DNA of 64,000 nucleotides, from the NCBI GenBank assembly GCA_023375785.1, contig SZWC01001503.1, positions 18,578 to 82,577 on the forward strand, given 5' to 3'. The notes beneath the pieces were generated by a model. It saw only the letters and a program-made list of their open reading frames with translations. It ran no database searches and was not told where the DNA came from. This DNA is from Penium margaritaceum (lineage: Eukaryota; Streptophyta; Zygnematophyceae; Desmidiales; Peniaceae). Of the stretch, positions 21,841 through 31,319 are shown piece by piece (position 1 is the first letter of the stretch; every line of letters starts with the position of its first letter). The position numbers were made by a program, and so were the translations under genes.

Positions 21841-22000
21841 GACAGTGTTGTAATACACCCATCGATTGAGTCGATAGATCAGCGGTGTCCAAATTTGAAA
21901 ACGGAAAAACGACGGTGTCCATAATCGAAAACAACAAGGTAACGGTGTGCATAGTCAAAAACGACATGACAGTGGTGCCCATGTTTTTCATTGTGTGAGA
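21841..22000. repeat. Left terminal inverted region of the MULE with five 30-bp iterons
   Basis: Core CGGTGTCC-like words end at 21860, 21890, 21920, 21950 and 21980, an exact 30-base period. The first is the most diverged. The reverse complement of 22805-22957 aligns with it. Confidence 0.85.
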
Positions 22001-22149
22001 AAAAATGGGCACGGCTCACATGTATTTGATGTATTCAACAGATTTGACATGGATTTTTACTTCGAGGGCGAAGTCGAACTTTGCCAGTCATCGCGAGCTC
22101 ACAGGAGGGGTTTCACGCTGAAACCTCCCTTCGAGCTTGTGATGACCTT

Positions 22150-22610
22150 ACCAAACCCCCAATTTCAACTAAGGGGTTTATCGAGGGTTTGAGGGGGTTT
22201 GCACGGTGCATGTTGTGATAGAAGCATGGGGATCTGCCGGGCCCCGCGCCGGGCAAGTGAAAAATGAAACCCAAACCCCCCACTGTAACTAGGGGGTTTG
22301 TAGGTTATTGGGGGGGGGGAGGTTGCAAGACGCGGCACATGCTATGATAGAAGAAAGGGGATCTGCCAGGTCCCACTACTGCGGGGCACGGCAGGTGCCC
22401 GGGCAAGTAAGGAAATGAAACCCAAACCCCCCACTGTAACTAGGGGGTTTGTCGGATATTTTAGGGGAGTTTGCGAGATGCGGTGCACACTGTGATAGAA
22501 GAAAGGGGACCTACCGGGCCCCGCTACCTCGGGGCCCGGCAGGTGTCCGGGCAAGGAAATATAATACCCAAACCCCCTAGTTTAACAAGGGGGTTTGCTC
22601 AGAGATCGTG
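22150..22610. repeat. Hairpin-bearing tandem repeat inside the MULE
   Basis: An AAACCCCC..GGGGGTTT inverted repeat starts at 22153, 22273, 22424 and 22570 (spacing 120, 151, 146). Between them lie palindromes such as 22509-22523 pairing with 22530-22544 (ACCTxCCGGGCCCCG stem). Long perfect stems in alternating order are unusual; the role is unknown. Confidence 0.8.
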
Positions 22611-22804
22611 AATGCACCCTTACAAACGCGCAAGTTTTGGAGTTCAAACTCGCGAACTCCAAGACCTGCGACAGGGTTACATCTGACATCGGTGAGGCCA
22701 GTGTCAGACATCGCCCACTTTGCCCTCAAAGTCGGCGAAGTCCGACGTCAAGAGCGAAGTCAGACTTGGACACAGTTCTCATTTTATTCGGTTATTGCTC
22801 GCAC

Positions 22805-22957
22805 AATGAAAAACATGGACACCGCTGTTTTCTGTTTTCGACTATGGACACCATTAGCTTATTGGTTTTGACTATGGACACCATTGTCTTTCTGTTTTTT
22901 ACTGTGTACACCGCTGACCTATCGACCCAAACGATGGGCACCGCTGTGTTTTAAACC
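22805..22957. repeat. Right terminal inverted region of the MULE with five 30-bp iterons
   Basis: GGACACC-like words at 22817, 22846, 22876, 22906 and 22936. It is the inverted partner of 21841-22000. Confidence 0.85.
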
Positions 22958-22967
22958 AAGGATAATG

Positions 22968-23110
22968 CTAGGACATTCCCGGTTGGCTGTTTTTCTAAGT
23001 AACAAGCCTCACAGAGTTGAGGTGAGAACTGAGAGGGGTCTCAGTTGCTCATTCTTCATTCCTAATGAGTGATTGCTTTGTTCGGCTGCCAGGGGAAATG
23101 CTGCCAGATT
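22968..23110 (+). repeat. 5' LTR of copia D, second part, truncated
   Basis: Matches 35173-35300: atgctag, ttggctgtttttctaagtaacaag, gaggggtctcagtt and cctaat-agt-attgctt blocks. The last part of the LTR and the PBS are not present before the triplet-rich leader, so a deletion removed them. Confidence 0.78.
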
Positions 23111-23220
23111 TTTTCCGGCAGCCCTGACCCCCACATGTGACGCAAGGAGGTCAGCGGCCAGCACAACAACGTCAGAAAACCGGCTGGCAACGATGCACGT
23201 GGCAACGTTGACCAAAGGAG

Positions 23221-24260
23221 TGTGTGACTAGCAGCAGCAACAGTAGCAGCAATAGTAACTGCTATAGCAGAAGCGGCAACAGTGGTAGTGACAGCGGCGG
23301 CCGCGACTTCACCAGCAGCAACAGTGGAGGAACAGCAGTCGTGGCAGCAGCGACAATAGTAGTGGCAGCCAAATTTGTTGCGCTAGTAGTGGTAGTAGCA
23401 GTTGTAGTAGCTGTGGCAACATCGGTACTTGTGGCAGCAGCCGTAGTAGTGGCAACACCAGTGGCAGCAATAGCGGCTGCAACCATAGCATAAGCCGTAG
23501 CCATAGCAGCTATTGCCGCAGCTAAAGCTGCGCAGGAGTGACCGTTGTCGTGATTGCTGTAGTAGCGGCCATCACGTCAGCGGCTGCGGCTGTAGGTTGC
23601 CGCCACGTGACGACGGTGGCAACCCCGCCACCGCCCTGAGCCTACGGCCAACACAGCCAAGACGAACGAAAAAGAAACAAAACACACAAAAAATAGAACA
23701 AGAACAAAAAAAAAACAACAGCTGCCACTAAGGACCCACAGCAGCAGCCGCCACAATACTTGCAACAACAGCAGTAGCAGCGACGGTAGTGGCAGCGGTA
23801 GTAGCGATAGCAATCACAACGGCAACAGCAACAAAAGCGGGAGTAGCAGCGATAGCAGCAGCAGTAGTAGAAATAGTGGCAGCTGTAGCAACGGTAGCAA
23901 CAATAGGAGCAGCAGCTATGGCAGCAGTAGTGGCAACCATACCGGCAACAGTAGCAGCAACAGCTACAGTTGCAGCCACGATGGCAGTAGAGGTAGCAGT
24001 GGTAGTAGTGGCATCAGTGACAACAGCGGTAGCAATGACATCTGTGGTAGCAATAGTAGTGTATAGCAGCGATGACTACGCCAAAAATCCTTATCGTAAT
24101 AGTAGCTCTAGCAATAGCGGTTGCGGCAGCGGCAATAGCATCCGTAAGAGCAGTGACGACACCAGCAACATTGATAGTTGTAGCAGCTACAGCAACTGCA
24201 GCACAGGAGGTTACAGCAACACCTGAAGCAAAAGGAGTATTAGCAACAGCACCAATGCCC
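23221..24260 (+). repeat. Triplet-patterned leader of copia D, about 1 kb
   Basis: AGC/AGT/GCA/GTA triplets run for about 1 kb, with an A-rich interruption near 23665-23720. This is the same arrangement as in B, in D's sense direction. Predicted Ala/Val/Ser/Asn-rich frames follow from the pattern. Confidence 0.75.
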
Positions 24261-24559
24261 AGCTAAGAAGATGCCAGCGGCACGCAAGATAGCTCTCAAA
24301 ACCCCCCTTGTTGCCGATCCCATAACGGATCTGCAGCGCTAGGCCGATCACCCATGCCAGATGCTTGCCACGACCAACACCTACCACACTATCCTCGTCA
24401 AACAACCTAGTCCTACACTGACTACGGCAGCGAAAACAGCTAAACAGAAAGAACTGCTACAGTAGTAGCAGCTGAAGGTCACCAATGTCCTAGGATCCGG
24501 AGCTGGTGCGAACGGCCCCTCTCAGCGCAAGGACTTCGAGTCCCCTCCACTAGGAGTCA

Positions 24560-25400
24560 ACGTAGATGAGTAGGTCCCTTCTTGGGAACTTCTCCATCGG
24601 ATTTGGACAGTGGGGGAGATTCTCTGGTCATACTACGATCTCCCACTCGACAACACCATCCAAGAGAAGGTACTTGAGGCTGGTCTTGTAGTCCGCTCAC
24701 TCATCCTTGCAACACCGGATGCCGTCCGCATTGCCCTGAAGCCATTCCTTGGTGATGTCATTGACCACACCAGCCTCAAACCTCCGCATGCTTGGGACAG
24801 ACTAACGCGGCCTTATTGCGTCTCTGACCAGGTAGCTGGCAGTTGCCTCCTGAAGGAATTCATCTCCCTTTGCATGAAGGAGTAGAAGACCTTCACCACC
24901 TACTAGTGCATGCGTAGGATCTCCTGCGTTGGCTCAAGACAGTTGCAAGTCCCCTACTTGTTGATCTCCTCACCATCAAGAATGGTGCCACCCCTGAGTT
25001 CGTCGGCATATTTGTCCCCTACAGCCTCCCCATTCTCAAGGCGCTAGCGGCCTAGGGCACTTTGATGTCCTGGGAACACAATCTCTTCCTCAGCATCAAG
25101 GAATCTTGCAGAGACACACATATTCAGTGCGGTAGCTCCTCCGCGATTGTAGCCACCTCTTCTGGCAGCTCCTCCACCCTTTCCACCGGCAGTCCTTCCT
25201 TGGGCAGCACCAAGGGCAAGGGAAAGAAGGGCGGGAAGGGCAAAGGGTAGCAGGCTTCCTCTAGTTGCTTCGCCCTAACGTGCCACAAGTACGGCTAGAC
25301 GGGGCACGTGTGATACACATATCCCATCCCCACTGACGAAGCCTACATTGTTGCCACAATGCGCCGTGAGAGTGAGCGCCGCCTTGGTACCTCCACTGTT
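24560..25400 (+). pseudogene. Copia D: gag
   Basis: 24610-24885 reads GEILWSYYDLPLDNTIQEKVLEA and IALKPFLGDV, aligning with B gag (LWPYYILPYDSTQ, LSLEPFLRD). Several stops separate it from 25062-25250. There a frame runs from the MSWEHNLFLSIKES segment into a Ser/Thr-rich tail and a basic GKGKKGGKGKG end. Just after the stop, CHKYG-stop-TGHV-stop-YTY is the remains of the zinc knuckle, with Tyr for the second Cys. The coding capacity is lost. Confidence 0.75.
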
Positions 25401-25766
25401 GCAACAGGCACTTTGTTCTCCCTGGGCAAGAATGTGGCCACCACCTACTCCACAACGTTTCCTTCCTCCCCGTAGCTAGCATTTTAGCCTCAACCATAGC
25501 TTTCACCATCTCTCCTCCATCAACATCAACAATGGTTGTATGGTGTACCGCAACTACAGTCGTACGTACCACCACAGCAGCATCAATAGTATGCTCCGTT
25601 GCAGCCACTGTAGTACCCCCAACCTCAGTCACAGTTGAGCTGGTACCCCCGTTCCGGAGCTTCAACCCTGTGGTCCGTGGCACTCGTCGACTTCACCGCT
25701 CGGATTGACCAGCTATAGAGCTTCATCACCACACAGCCCGGCATTGCACCTCCTCCTCAAGGAAGT

Positions 25767-26560
25767 ATGAGTTGTGTGCCTGCTAGCCGAGAGGTCTCCT
25801 ACAGTCAGAAAGAGATCGACCTTGGAGGTGATCTTGTGGAAGCCACCTGTTGCTCTTCGGAGCCGGTTTTAGATGATTTTGCGTGGTTGGATGACTGGCA
25901 TGATCATTTTGCATCTGTCCCGTCTACTTGGCTTGTGACCTACCTCTTCCATCCCACGTCCTATTTTGTCGCTCATTATAATGTCACGGCCTTGGTCCGC
26001 AACCCTGATGGCACCTGGATCATTGACTCCGGTGCCATGCATCACAGGATGTACTATCAAGAGGCGTTCAGTATGCTCGGCCTCGTTGGCAATGTTCATA
26101 GTGTCCGTACAAGGTCCGGGCAGATCTGGTCCACGCAGTTGGCGTCGTTCACTTTCGTGGTTTGTTCAGTGACTTTTCGTGACCGATGTGCTAAATGTGC
26201 CTCGTTTGGAACGCAACCTCCTGTCTGTTATGGCTATGACTTCATGAGCATGGAATTCCGACACTTTTGTGGCACCGGCACTATGTCACTCAGCCCATCC
26301 GGTCAGGTCATGTTCTGTGCTATCTATCGTGACAACCTCTGGCACGTCATCGGTTTATCCGTGTCCCCTCCCTCGTCCGACACTGCCCATGTATTTTTCA
26401 CTAGTGTTCTCTCCTCCCAACACGCCCCCCTTCTCTTCTGTTGCCTTTGATACAAGCACTTTGATGCTGTCAATAGCATGCTCTGTGCCAAACATGCGCT
26501 CGGACTTGATTCCTCTACCTTCTTATGGCCTTGCCGCATTGAGTGCATCAACTACGCCTA
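25767..26560 (+). pseudogene. Copia D: protease and GAG-pre-integrase
   Basis: A 227-residue frame (25767-26450). FAWLDDWHDHFASVP is the lead-in shared with B and C. TWIIDSGAMHH at about residues 83-93 keeps the catalytic DSG, unlike C where Asp is Asn. TMSLSPSGQVMF and NLWHV mark the end of the protease region. After SSQHAPLL a frameshift near 26430 moves the GAG-pre-integrase reading to another frame before the integrase start at 26568. Confidence 0.84.
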
Positions 26561-26567
26561 GGGCAAG

Positions 26568-27330
26568 ATGCACCGATCCTCCTACCCTGTGTCATCCTCT
26601 CGCGCAACTCACATGGTGGAGCTTGTCCACTCGGACCTCATGGCTCCTTTGCTGGTCGCGCCTGTTGTCAAAGGTGGTCTATTTGTGCTGACCCTCACCG
26701 ATGACTACTCCCGCTATCACCGGGTCATTTGTCTCCACCAGAAGAGGGACGTGACCTCTGCCATCCGTCCCTTGCACCTCATGACTGAGCGCGAGTGCGG
26801 CCGCACCCTCCATCGCTTTCGGTCTGACCATGGTGGCGAGTACACGGGAGACATGATTGCCTACCTCATAAGTCATGGAGTCCGTCATGAGACGTCCAAC
26901 CCTGGGACACCGCAACAGAACGATGTCTTTGAGAGCTAGAACCGCACCATGGCCGATGCTGTCTATACCATGCGTGTCGAGTCCAGTCCGTCCAATGGCT
27001 TCTTCTTTGAAGCCATGTCCTACATGACTTGGGTGTGGAGCCGCGTTCCCTATGGTCCCCTTCCACGCCAAGCCACTCCATACGCGTTGTGGTGTGGTCA
27101 GACGGCCGACATTTGGCATGCCCGTCTGGCTCGCCGAGGACCAGCAAGATGGCAAGCTTGCCCCTCTCGGCCATCTTTGCACCTTCATCGGCATCTCGCA
27201 TCAGTCCAAGGCGTGGCGCTTTTGGGACCCGGTCAAGCATCGCATTGTTGAGTCTGGCGATGCCCTGGTTTTTGAGGATCTCTTCCCTCACGACACCTCT
27301 TGTTTTTGGTCTGCCACCTCTCTGATCTCG
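26568..27330 (+). pseudogene. Copia D: integrase
   Basis: 26568-26939 encodes the integrase core. KMHRSSYPV opens it. VELVHSDLMAP has the first catalytic Asp, and LTLTDDYSRYHRV follows. FRSDHGGEYTGDMIA has the second Asp, and TPQQNDVFE the Glu. A TAG stop at 26937-26939 replaces Gln or Trp before NRTMADAVYTMRVESSPSNG. The distal domain continues with FFFEAMSYMTWVWSRVPYGP, then CTFIGISHQSKAWRFWDPVKHRIV after a frameshift near 27110. This is the best preserved integrase of the B/C/D/G family in the window. Confidence 0.87.
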
Positions 27331-27942
27331 TCGCTGTCGTCTCGTGGGGGAGATTCTTGTTGCGCCACCGCTCCGGCCTCAGATGCATGGGTCGGCCCGC
27401 CCGCACCCGCAACCTCGACGACAGCTGGCCCAGATGCTCCTCCCTTGTCACCTCACCTACCGGTTCCCATGCCGGAGATGCCACACACTTGTCGGAGTTC
27501 GCCGTTGATTCACTCGCTCAGACTGACCCCTTGCCTGACCCCATAGGACACGAGACCTCTGCCCCTCCTCACGCCTGCAATGCACCCGCACCCATGGATC
27601 TGTCCGTGTCTAGTGGTACCCTTGCATCGTAGGAGGCGCCTACCCCCGCCTTGCCACCCCGTCCTCGCCGGGCTCCACCTGCCGTCACCGGCACCTTGGC
27701 GTACCTGGTTTACACTTACACTCCCGGTGGCATCATTTGACCATGTAAGCAGGCGCCTCCCCCGGATCCTCGCACCAAAGGCCCCTGATCTGCCTCCAGG
27801 ACACCCGTCATTGCACCTCCTTCCCCTTTCACTTTTGTGAGCGGAGAGCCCGGCACCAAGGTCCTTGGTCTGACGGCCCTTGGCCTCGTTGCTCACAACA
27901 GCTATCTTCGCTTGGCCTTGGGTTACGCCCTCAGGTTCGTCT
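27331..27942 (+). pseudogene. Copia D: Pro-rich linker remnant
   Basis: Pro/Ala/Ser-rich frames, as expected between integrase and reverse transcriptase. No reverse transcriptase motif is found before element E starts at about 27943. Confidence 0.6.
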
Positions 27943-28470
27943 GCTTTGCAACCTCACAAAGGCCGCATGAAGGTCTTTAGTGTCTACCCTTGGTTGGACA
28001 CATTGTGAGGACTCTCAAAGGCAAGAACTGTAAATGGATACATGCAGGGAACACGCTTTTATACTTGCAGAGCATTGCTAATGCTTTTGCTCATAGTGGC
28101 TCCACAGGAACTAACCTCAGCCTATAGTCATACTTGGCGCGTCCTAGGACCACCAAGTGTCATCCTCAAGCCAGGCTCTAGTAAACTTCCTAGAAGCTTC
28201 TTGTCCCATTTTGGGCCACAACGAAGAATGCGGCCGTCGTGGGGTTTGAGCCCGCGACCCATGAGCTCCGGCGCCTATCCCATCTAGGCCACAATGTTGT
28301 GTTTCCTATGATGATCTCTAGGGGACATACCCATTATGGGCAGTGCATTCCTGGCCTATCTCAGAACAGACCAAGGGGATATACTCCATAGAGCAGTGCA
28401 TGCATGAGCAGTGCCATATTTCCATGCTACCAGCTAGCTAGCGAGTGGACAAGGTGCATATCATTCAACA
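27943..28470 (-). repeat. 3' LTR of copia E, terminally truncated
   Basis: On minus it starts TGTTGAATGATATGCACC after the purine tract AAGGGAGAGATT. It ends mid-LTR at about 27943, compared with 33189-33650 and 47770-48411. It contains a tRNA-like A box (28280-28291) and B box (28241-28253) on minus. Confidence 0.85.
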
Positions 28471-29228
28471 AATCTCTCCCTTGCACCTCTGTCCATTTGT
28501 TGCTCACTATGCTCCATCGATGCCTTGGGGGTCACCCATCCTCTATCGCACTCCTCATGCCAAATCCCTGAATGCCTGCATAATGCAAGTCGCTCTCCAG
28601 TGGCTTGGTCATGCAGTCAGCAAGCATGCTCTTGGTTCCGCAGTGCTACAAGTCCACCACGTTCTTCATGACCAGGTCATGTGAGTAGTGGTAACAAATG
28701 TTGATGTTTCCTCATTCGCCGGGAGACGATCTCATCTTTAGCCATCGAGATGGCGCTCATGTTGTCCATGTGTACAACTGTGGCATCCTCCTGTGGCACT
28801 GCCATTTTGCCAAGCAGGCTGCGCAACCACTGAGTCTCCTTACACAAATCAGACAAAGCAATGTACTATGCCTCAGCTATAAACACAAAAACACAATCCT
28901 GCTTTCTGTTGGCCCATGAGATGGCAATGCCATTCAAGATGCACACGTATCCAGAGGTGGATTTCTGGTCTTCAAGATATCATCCCTAGCCGGCGTCGGT
29001 GTAGCACTTCAGGCAGAGGGGGTCCGTAGCTTCTTGGCCTCCAAGGACGAGGCCCATGTGACGTGTCTTTTGCAGGTAGCGCAAGATGCGCTTGACTGCC
29101 TGTGAATTTTGTGGCCCTGTGGCCACGAACTTGCTCACTTGTCCCACATCATAGCAGATGTAGGGACGAGTACCTACCATGGCATACATGATGCTGCCCA
29201 CGACGGACTGGTAGGGGATGTCTTGCAT
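28471..29228 (-). pseudogene. Copia E: RNase H
   Basis: 29228-28986 reads QDIPYQSVVGSIMYAMVGTRPYICYDVGQ and QAVKRILRYLQKTRHMGL, with CYTDAG at its end. It continues through stops with YLEDQKSTSGYVCILNGIAISWANRKQ, AEA-stop-YIALSDLCKETQWLR and HMDNMSAISMAKDEI. Frameshifts follow towards 28480. DAG replaces the usual DADWAG, so the catalytic region is damaged. A polypurine tract precedes the 3' LTR. Confidence 0.82.
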
Positions 29229-29287
29229 CTCCCTTCATTCTGCTTCATTGCTTGGTTACATTGAGGCCTTCAGTTTTGCATCAGTCG

Positions 29288-30124
29288 TCATTGGGGTACT
29301 GACAGGTTTGCAGTCTTCCGTGTGATAGCGCTTTCGAACCTCACCGATTTATTGGTTTGATTGAGTTTGATGGTGCTTGCTACTCGGTTGCGGTGGATGG
29401 TGATACCAAGGTAGTACTCGAGAGGACCCATGTCCTTGATTTTGAACCTTTTGTTAAGGTCAAACTTCAGGTCATCCAGCAGCTCGACCAAAGAAGAGCA
29501 AATGATCGGATCATCCACATAGAGTGCAACGAGCATCAGTCCACTCCCACCATCGCGTGCGTACATGCTTGGATCATTTTGGCAATGCGCGAAGGAGAGA
29601 CTGGTCATGAAACCGTCAATCTCTTTGTACCATATCCTTGGGGCCTGTTTCAGCCCGTAGAGCACTTTCACCAACTTGCACACCTTGCCCTGGGGAGCTT
29701 TGACTCTTTTGGGCACCTCCATCAGCACTTCCTTGTCGAGCTTCCCATAGAAGAAAGTTGTCGTGACGTCCATCTGGTGTATCTCCAGGTTCTTTGCGGC
29801 TGCAATGCCAAGGAGAGAGCGGATGGAGGCAAAGGTCACGACAAGCGTGAGCGTCTCGTCGTACTTAGAGCTCGGGTGTTGAGAGAACCCCTTTGCCACT
29901 ACCCTTGCCCTGAACCTTTTGATTTTGCCTTCTTGCTTCTTCTTCACTCAGAGAACCCACTTGGATCCCACCACGTGGGCCTTGTTGGGTCTATCCACCA
30001 GTACCCACGTGCCGTTCTCGGCAATGGACGCGAGCTCGCTATCCACTGTCTCCTTCCACTTGGCTGCATCCGGGCCATTCATCGCCTCCGCCACTGTGGA
30101 TGGCTCTTCCTAAGCCATGCATGA
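29288..30124 (-). pseudogene. Copia E: reverse transcriptase
   Basis: Domain start is near 30120 with EEPSTVAEAMNGPDAAKW and GTWVLVDRPNKAHVVGSKWVL, followed by a stop. The 220-residue frame 29947-29288 then carries KIKRFRARVVAKGFSQ, the HQMDVTTTFFYGKLDKEV segment, VLYGLKQAPRIWYKEID and the catalytic YVDD in ALYVDDPIICSS. The DNAFLHG motif reads VTTTFFYG. DMGPLEYYLGI closes the fingers-palm region. Apart from one stop it is long and close to element F. Confidence 0.88.
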
Positions 30125-30154
30125 CCAGCAGAGGCCAGTCCAATCGTCCTCATA

Positions 30155-30853
30155 CTACAAAGGTGCTTTCTTTGGTTGCAAACTGCGCCCGGGTGCCGAT
30201 GCGGCTTCCTGCTTTGGTGTTGGTGCTTCCACAGGTGGTAGTGTGTCGTCGTCTTTGTTGTTGTCGTCATAAGAGTCGTCAGAATCCAACTCAGACTCGG
30301 AAGCCCCGAACGCCTCGGTATCCACGTCCACGTCAGATGCTACGTTATCCTCTGCAGCTACTCTCCCATGCCCACCACTTGCTGGCAAAGTGAGCCAGTT
30401 GTTGGGTGCTTGGTCTCCAGACTCAAGCAACACTATCCACTCTCCCACCTTAGGAGTGAGGATCAGATCCAACATTTCTCCATTTCCAAGGGTGCGTTCG
30501 TCAAACTCAACGTCGCGGCTCCTCACGAGCTTGCCTGTTGCCTGGTCCCAAAGCCGATAGGCTTTGTGTGACGTGTCGTACCCAACCATGATGCACTTTT
30601 TGGAACACGCGTCCAGCTTGCCTCCACCTTCTCCTGACTGGATCTTCACCCATGCAGTTGACCCAAACACCTTAAGATGAGAGGCATTGGGTTTCTTTCC
30701 CGACCATGTTTATTGTGGGGTCTTCAGCTGCTAGTCCTGCTCCTTTCCACGCTTCCGCAAGGTGGTTGCTGGTGCGAAGTTCAAGAGGTACCAGACCCTT
30801 GTTATAGCTTCAACATAAAAGCGAGGTGGGAGCTTGGATTTGAAGACCATGCT
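30155..30853 (-). pseudogene. Copia E: integrase C-terminal region and linker
   Basis: The 171-residue frame 30670-30155 reads MFGSTAWVKIQSGEGGGKLDACSK, IMVGYDTSHKAYRLWDQATGK and VRSRDVEFDERTL. These are the usual integrase C-terminal landmarks. A strongly acidic linker with DSDDSYDDNNKDDD follows. The piece between 30853 and 30671 holds the start of this region with a stop near 30710. Confidence 0.83.
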
Positions 30854-31319
30854 TCACACCATGCCGAGTAGGGTCTGGTTCATCCTCTCGGCCACGCCAT
30901 TGCCTTGGGGGTTGTAGGGGGTGGTTTGCTCATGGAGGATCCCATGATGCTTGAGCCAAGGCTTGCATGCCTCGTACTCACCCCTATTGTCACTTCGGAG
31001 CGTCTTCACCCTCTTGGACGTTTGCTGCTCTACCATGGCAACAAACTCTAGGAGCTTCTCCTTGACCTCTCCCTTTGCTTTGAGGAAGTAGATCCACAAC
31101 TTGTGGCTACGGTCGTCGATGAAAGTCAGGAAGTACTTGCTTCTTGCGAAAGGGTCCACACACGTCACTATGGATTAGGTCGAAGACATTCTCCGCTCGT
31201 TGACCTCCTCTCCCGAATGGCTTCTTCTTTGCCTTTGCTTGGAGGCATGGTTCACACAACGTACACGCTTCTCCATGCTTCATGGTGCACCCTTCTATTT
31301 CGTGGTCTACCTCTTGCTC
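30854..31319 (-). pseudogene. Copia E: integrase core
   Basis: 31168-30854 gives 104 residues: SKYFLTFIDDRSHKLWIYF, TLRSDNRGEYEACKPWL with the second catalytic Asp, and NPQGNGVAERMNQTLLGMV with the Glu. Upstream, after a frameshift around 31170, the same strand reads CEPCLQAKAKKKPFGRGGQ and DLIHSDVCGPF, which carries the zinc-binding Cys pair and first Asp. The DDE triad is therefore still readable, split by the frameshift. Confidence 0.86.

Larger units (their letters stand above)
21841..22957. mobile_element. Non-autonomous MULE, 1.1 kb, nested in the D 5' LTR
   Basis: Bounded by 10-base target duplications aaggatgatg (21831-21840) and aaggataatg (22958-22967), nine of ten identical, the size expected for Mutator-like elements. 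Both ends carry about 150-base inverted regions with 30-bp iterons like those of the MULE fragment at 3131. The extreme few bases of the two ends match poorly. The interior has no transposase frame, only hairpin-rich tandem repeats. It presumably moved by a transposase of the type found at 3943. Confidence 0.85.

Noticed and set aside
22150-22610. GC hairpins as transcription terminators
   Set aside because: Rho-independent terminators are not expected in nuclear DNA; the hairpins are part of a tandem repeat in a MULE.
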